This document shows, in pieces, positions 60,248 through 64,000 of a stretch of DNA of 64,000 nucleotides; the first letter of the stretch is position 1, and the number at the start of each line of letters is the position of its first letter. The stretch spans positions 28,285 to 92,284 of the forward strand of contig JBEKDA010000026.1 in assembly GCA_050014595.1 (NCBI GenBank), in the 5' to 3' direction. A program made the position numbers and the translations under genes. The notes under the pieces were generated by a model that saw only the letters and a program-made list of their open reading frames with translations, was not told the origin of the DNA and did not search any database. This stretch comes from PALSA-129 sp050014595. GTDB lineage: Bacteria > Acidobacteriota > Terriglobia > Bryobacterales > Bryobacteraceae.

Positions 60248-63229
60248 CTACCGTTTCGCCTGCAGCAACAACAACCAGGCTTCCGCCGTCGGCTTCGCCA
60301 TCACCTGTGACACCGCTTCCGCCGGCTGCATTTTGCCCGTCCGCGGATCGAACCACAACCCCGTGTAGCTTGCCTGCGGCGCCTGCGTGAACGTCACCGC
60401 CGTTCCCGCGAGCGAGTACACCAGCACCGTTTCAGCACGCTCGTCCGCCAGGCACCACGTCGTGTCGGTCTCGGCCGTCATGCCATCGCGCGGCTGCATG
60501 TTCATGAGGCTGCGCGCCAGGTGCTCGCGCACGAAGGCGTCCAGCAGCGTGCGGTCGACCGTCTTCCCCTGCCCTTGCCCCCCCGACGGATTGCGCATCA
60601 GCGCCTCCGCTCCACCGGCCATCAAAATAGGAATCGGCCCAGCGCCGCTATTCCAGGCGACGATGGCCTTGTCCGGATACCGGTCGTGATACTCGCGCAC
60701 TTGCCGGTACACCTGCTGCGGCGTGGTGTCCGGAGGAGCATCGCCCGCGCCCCGGCTGAAATCCGCTGTGATGGCTTCGCGGAACGCCAGGTTTTTCCCA
60801 CCCGGCGGCGCCCACAACGTGCCATCCGGCCGGTATTGCCAATATCGCATGTCGATCACCGCGACTTGCCGCGCCCGTGCCGGGTCGGCCAGAATCGCGT
60901 CGGTGATGTCTTTGCTGGTAGCCAGTTCGACGCGCACCGGGCGGCCGGTCTCCTTCGCCCATTCCGCCACCGTGTCCTGAAAGAACTCCTGGAACGAAAG
61001 CGGACCGGCGAACTGCGCCCCGAGCGAGAAGAAGATGTTGCGCGTGCCCGCCAACTCGTCCAGCTCATGCAGGATGAAGGCGCGGTGCAGCGCGCGCCTC
61101 ACCGGCTTCGAGATGTCGTAGACTTCGTTGGCGACGTGGATGTGATTCCCGGGCTCGATGGGCGGCGGCTCCGCCAGGCCCGTGTCATTGACATTGTTCG
61201 CGGGCCGCCACGGATAATCCACCCAGTGCGGTGGAATCTCCAGCAGGTTATGCGTGTTATAGATGTTGTGATAGAAGACCAGGCCGCGCGAGTCGCAGAG
61301 CTTTGCGAACTCGCTCGTCCGCTCGTAATACCAGGGGTTGAAGCGCGAGAGGTCGAACCGGCTCAACCCGTCCCAAGCCGTGCCCCTGCCGCTGCGCGCC
61401 CACGGCATTTCATAGAACGGCGCCCACACGTTGCCTCGCTCGCGCATCGCCGTCGAGTGTTCGTCGCGCCGGCGATCGTACCATAGTCCCGGAATCGACT
61501 GGTAGAACGGCGTTCCGTCCGACACCATGCGCTGCGCCAAAGCCGCCAGGTCTTCCGTCAGCCCCGGGCCGGTCCGTCCGGGCACGAAGCGCGTCACCGA
61601 AACGCCGCCCACTTCGAGCGCCTCCGCCGGGACTTCCTGCCCGCGCCACCAGCCCTCATTCACCACGCCGCCCCACAGTGTCTTCCCGTCCACTACGAAT
61701 CGGCCGTGGATGATCTGGACCGCCTGGGTTGCACCGGGAGCCGCAGCCGCGTTCTTCGGTGCGTGGAACTCCGCCACGCGCGGCCACGCATCATCGGTCA
61801 AGGCCGCGACCGGCGCGAGTTTGGCTCCCGTTCGCTTCGCCAATTGCGCTTCGTAGAGCGGATTCGCAGAACGCTCCACCACGTTCTCCGCTCCATCCGG
61901 CCCGCGCGCCTCAATTTCTATGGCATCGCAATTCCACACCACCGAGTTGGCCGCCGTCCATCCGGCGCCTTGCGCCCGCGTGCTGTCATTGGTCAGCCGG
62001 ATTCCGGCGCCCTCGATTTTCACGCGCTCGTAAAGCACGCCCGATGCCCAACTCTCGAACGACCCGCTGGGCCCCAGCGCTCCCTGGGCCGTCGAATCCA
62101 GAAATACGTTGGGGCCGCCGGCCAGCATTCCGGTGGCGAAATCGTTCATCCCCTGCTCGCTCGTCGATTGGCGCACCAGCACTTGCTGGCCCTCCACCAG
62201 AAAGCTTTGCCGCCGGTAGCCACCCGGTTCCGAAACCGGCCTCTCGCTGCGGCAGGCTTCGATGGTGACGCGCCGCGCGCGCGCGCCCACACGCACCGCC
62301 GAGCCCGCGAAGTGCCTCGCCACCACGCGGCGCACCCAGGCATCCTCCACGCGGTCCAGCATCACCGCGATCCACGAATGTGCTTCGTCGCGCGCATTGG
62401 CGGCATCGAACTCGCTCTCGAACGTGAGCCCTTCAATCCCGATATGCGCCACGGGCGTTGCCGCGGTCCACTTGGCGACCGTGCCGCCGCCGTAGCGCCG
62501 TTCGAGCGCGGTGGTCACCGGCGCATCCACCGTGATCTCGTTCCGTTCCGCATCCACCGTGGTCACGGTGCGGTCCCAAACCAGGTTGCGCGAGCCCGGT
62601 GCCCAGTCCAACCTTTGGTTTGCATAGGCGCCGGGGAGCCCGGTCATCTTCAGCGCGGCAATCCAGGCCGCGATGCTCGGCCGGGTAATCACCACGCGGC
62701 CGCCGGCCTGCAATCCGCCGAGGTTGTCCAGAGTGAGCACGCGCCCGCCCGCCGGCACCGTCTCATCGGTGATGTTCGCCGCCGGCCCGGTCGCGGGGTC
62801 CGCCGCGGCGCCGGCTTCAATCAGCGTTCGGCGTCCCTGGCCCGCCGCTACAATGACCGCGCCGCCCTGGCCGCGCAGCACCACACCGCTCGATCGGATC
62901 TCCAGCCGTCCGACCACGCGATAGCGCCCCGCGCGCAGCAGCACCGCGCCGCGGAATCCGTTTGCCCGCAGTGGCAGCGCCGCCACATGGTCGATCGCCG
63001 CCTGTAACAAGCCGGTGTCGTCGCCACCAGTCGGCCGCACCACGATTACCGCTGCTACCACCGGCGGCGCCACGCCTCCGCCGCCATATCCCGCGTACGA
63101 AAAATCAATCGCCGTCTGCGCTCCCGCCACCGCTGCCACAAAGAGCAGCATCGCCGCAACCAAAATGGCTGCTCCCGAAGCCCGCAGGGCGACAGAGAAT
63201 AGCCCAGGGCGCGAGCCCTGGGTCGGCAT
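60248..63229 (-). CDS. secreted beta-helix protein of DUF6298 type (pectate-lyase-like)
   Basis: About 993 residues from ATG 63229; ATG 63151 is an alternative but leaves too short a signal peptide, and the open frame reaches 63280. Residues about 60-430 look like a right-handed parallel beta-helix (AVLLRAGRYRVVGRLEIRSSGVVLRGQG), as in pectate lyases and GH28-like enzymes. The rest (about 480-990), with VSDGTPFYQSIPGLWYDRRRDEH, FYHNIYNTHNLLEIPPHW and HIHVANEVYD, is the DUF6298-type part. Likely acts on a plant or microbial polysaccharide. The first dozen residues are encoded in a palindromic repeat. Confidence 0.78.
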   Translation of the reverse strand: MPTQGSRPGLFSVALRASGAAILVAAMLLFVAAVAGAQTAIDFSYAGYGGGGVAPPVVAAVIVVRPTGGDDTGLLQAAIDHVAALPLRANGFRGAVLLRAGRYRVVGRLEIRSSGVVLRGQGGAVIVAAGQGRRTLIEAGAAADPATGPAANITDETVPAGGRVLTLDNLGGLQAGGRVVITRPSIAAWIAALKMTGLPGAYANQRLDWAPGSRNLVWDRTVTTVDAERNEITVDAPVTTALERRYGGGTVAKWTAATPVAHIGIEGLTFESEFDAANARDEAHSWIAVMLDRVEDAWVRRVVARHFAGSAVRVGARARRVTIEACRSERPVSEPGGYRRQSFLVEGQQVLVRQSTSEQGMNDFATGMLAGGPNVFLDSTAQGALGPSGSFESWASGVLYERVKIEGAGIRLTNDSTRAQGAGWTAANSVVWNCDAIEIEARGPDGAENVVERSANPLYEAQLAKRTGAKLAPVAALTDDAWPRVAEFHAPKNAAAAPGATQAVQIIHGRFVVDGKTLWGGVVNEGWWRGQEVPAEALEVGGVSVTRFVPGRTGPGLTEDLAALAQRMVSDGTPFYQSIPGLWYDRRRDEHSTAMRERGNVWAPFYEMPWARSGRGTAWDGLSRFDLSRFNPWYYERTSEFAKLCDSRGLVFYHNIYNTHNLLEIPPHWVDYPWRPANNVNDTGLAEPPPIEPGNHIHVANEVYDISKPVRRALHRAFILHELDELAGTRNIFFSLGAQFAGPLSFQEFFQDTVAEWAKETGRPVRVELATSKDITDAILADPARARQVAVIDMRYWQYRPDGTLWAPPGGKNLAFREAITADFSRGAGDAPPDTTPQQVYRQVREYHDRYPDKAIVAWNSGAGPIPILMAGGAEALMRNPSGGQGQGKTVDRTLLDAFVREHLARSLMNMQPRDGMTAETDTTWCLADERAETVLVYSLAGTAVTFTQAPQASYTGLWFDPRTGKMQPAEAVSQVMAKPTAEAWLLLLQAKR

Positions 63230-63264
63230 TGCAAATTGGCGAGCCCCGGAACGGGGCGAAAGAC
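63184..63264. repeat. palindromic element overlapping the DUF6298 gene start
   Basis: Two hairpins: CCCAGGGC-GCGA-GCCCTGGG (about 63203-63222) and GCCCCG-GAA-CGGGGC (about 63243-63257), with GCGACAGAGAATA on one side and GAAAGACA on the other. It covers the likely ATG at 63229 and the first codons, so an intergenic-type repeat supplies the protein's N-terminus. Confidence 0.65.
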
Positions 63265-63281
63265 ACGCTCGGTCCCTCACG

Positions 63282-63431
63282 CTACTCTTCCTCCGGCGGC
63301 TTCTTGTGTTTGGGTTTCTTGCGCAGAGCCTTCGGCTGAATGGTCTTGGCCGAGGGAATGCGGCCGACGCGCTCGCGCGCGATGGCCTTGATCTCTTTGC
63401 CTAGCTCAAAGCTTTTCTTCTTGCGCGCCAA
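63282..63431 (-). CDS. very small basic protein (49 residues)
   Basis: Starts at TTG 63431, inside the 3' end of the response-regulator gene, and ends in TAG at 63282-63284. The frame reads ARKKKSFELGKEIKAIARERVG...KALRKKPKHKKPPEEE: a short amphipathic helix followed by a Lys/Pro-rich basic segment and an acidic end. Codon use is as regular as in its neighbours. It is probably translated by coupling to the response regulator. Function unknown; a nucleic-acid-binding role is only a guess from its charge. Confidence 0.55.
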   Translation of the reverse strand: MARKKKSFELGKEIKAIARERVGRIPSAKTIQPKALRKKPKHKKPPEEE

Positions 63432-63798
63432 GCAACCCCCGCAACGCGGTAGCCAGCATTTCCGGAGTGAAAGGCTTTTGCAGAAAGTCCACGCGCCCCG
63501 GAGCGGCCTCCGCGAGGGCTGTCATGTCCACCGGATACCCGCTCGCCGCCAGCACGCGCAGTGCCGGGTCGGTCCGGAGCATACGCAATGCCAGATCATC
63601 CATGCTCATTCCGGACATGCTGCCGTCCAGCACCGCTACCGTAAAGGCCGCCGGACCGGCCTCCACCAGCTTCCAGGCCGCATCCGTGGTTTCCGCCGTG
63701 GTCACCGAGTAACCCAGGCGGCCCAGATACAGGCTCAGCATGCGGAGCAGCGGCCGCTCGTCGTCTACCACCAGAATTCTTCCGGGGGCCGAAGGCAT
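63406..63798 (-). CDS. single-domain response regulator (CheY-like receiver)
   Basis: A 130-residue receiver domain without an output domain. VVDDERP (about 10-16) gives the acidic pair, VLDGSMSGM (about 56-64) the phosphorylated Asp, and LQKPF (about 110-114) the conserved Lys. The usual Thr/Ser position falls in LAASGYP. It has no histidine kinase nearby and should be phosphorylated by an unlinked one. The 49-residue basic protein overlaps its 3' end. Confidence 0.88.
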   Translation of the reverse strand: MPSAPGRILVVDDERPLLRMLSLYLGRLGYSVTTAETTDAAWKLVEAGPAAFTVAVLDGSMSGMSMDDLALRMLRTDPALRVLAASGYPVDMTALAEAAPGRVDFLQKPFTPEMLATALRGLLGAQEEKL

Positions 63799-63949
63799 AT
63801 CTTATATAAGCTATATCATTTCAGTAAGAAATGCTGCCTGAGACGGTACGGTGGGTGTGCGACATAAAAGTGGCGGAGCTCCCGATCCGGCGAAATTCGC
63901 AGGAATCTGAGCGTAGGGGTACGCGAGGTTTGGTCTTCGGCTTTGTATC

Positions 63950-64000
63950 AGGGCACGGCTTTAGTCGTGCCGTAGGGTTGCTCGGAAAGTTGGGCTTTAG
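63950..64000. repeat. start of a palindromic repeat: GGCACGGCTTTAGTCGTGCC
   Basis: GGCACG and CGTGCC arms around GCTTTAGT form a hairpin at about 63952-63971, followed by GTAGGGTTGCTCGGAAAGTTGGGCTTTAG, cut by the window end. The layout resembles the other intergenic palindromic elements seen here. The 63799-63949 stretch before it shows no gene. Confidence 0.5.

Noticed and set aside
1..64000. tRNA or rRNA genes
   Set aside because: I looked for T-loop and CCA-end patterns and for rRNA motifs while reading and saw none that fold convincingly; a tRNA search program could still find one.

Overview
The window most resembles a high-GC acidobacterial chromosome of the Solibacter/Bryobacter type. 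The clues are a NHL-repeat protein ending in a domain that resembles the Solibacter-type C-terminal family (TIGR03437), a large Oar-like TonB receptor behind a membrane-anchored winged-helix regulator, a TIGR02999-type ECF sigma factor coupled to a Ser/Thr kinase-TPR protein, Tat-exported Gfo/Idh/MocA and xylose-isomerase-like proteins, and many secreted glycosidases. This assignment rests on family recognition, not on a search. I saw no tRNA, rRNA, CRISPR array, integrase or transposase gene.

Layout. 1-4256: the end of an unknown gene, then a group with an RNA/DNA-modification flavour: a small membrane protein and a divergent tRNA-guanine-transglycosylase (TGT)-like enzyme sharing an AT-rich perfect palindrome, a Trm1-like methyltransferase, a second membrane protein and an AlaX-type Ala-tRNA editing protein. 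4428-11962: a small membrane protein, a MerR regulator, a pseudokinase/beta-propeller membrane protein, an OmpA-like lipoprotein, a 6-TM protein next to a secreted peptide made of five identical-frame 16-residue repeats, an ExeA-like ATPase and infC. 12238-30966: carbohydrate region with sugar isomerase/epimerases, a Gfo/Idh/MocA dehydrogenase, GH16, GH2, a winged-helix regulator plus TonB receptor, a membrane TPR protein, a metallo-beta-lactamase-fold hydrolase, a GH38 alpha-mannosidase and an MFS transporter.

31037-39210: a TacA/TacT-type toxin-antitoxin pair, an ACT-domain protein, a TPR protein divergent from an M13 peptidase, the NHL protein, remnants of two genes and a HEAT-repeat protein. 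39279-42494: an XRE regulator, NfeD-like protein, flotillin and PspA in one tight operon, which looks like a membrane-stress unit. 42664-50836: a beta-carbonic-anhydrase-like protein, pyrD coupled to a phosphatase-fold protein, a RodZ-type HTH protein, GH51, an aldo/keto reductase and GH27.

50863-55064: Ser/Thr kinase with TPRs, translationally coupled to a frameshifted ECF sigma gene, divergent from a small metzincin-like protein. 55191-58495: a glycyl-radical enzyme with its activase. 58564-60197: the TcmP / DUF5131 (Gp37/Gp68) pair. 60248-63798: a DUF6298-type beta-helix protein, a very small basic protein and a single-domain response regulator. Several families of palindromic intergenic repeats are spread through the window; some run into coding sequence, giving one protein an internal peptide, another its C-terminus, another its stop codon and another its N-terminus.
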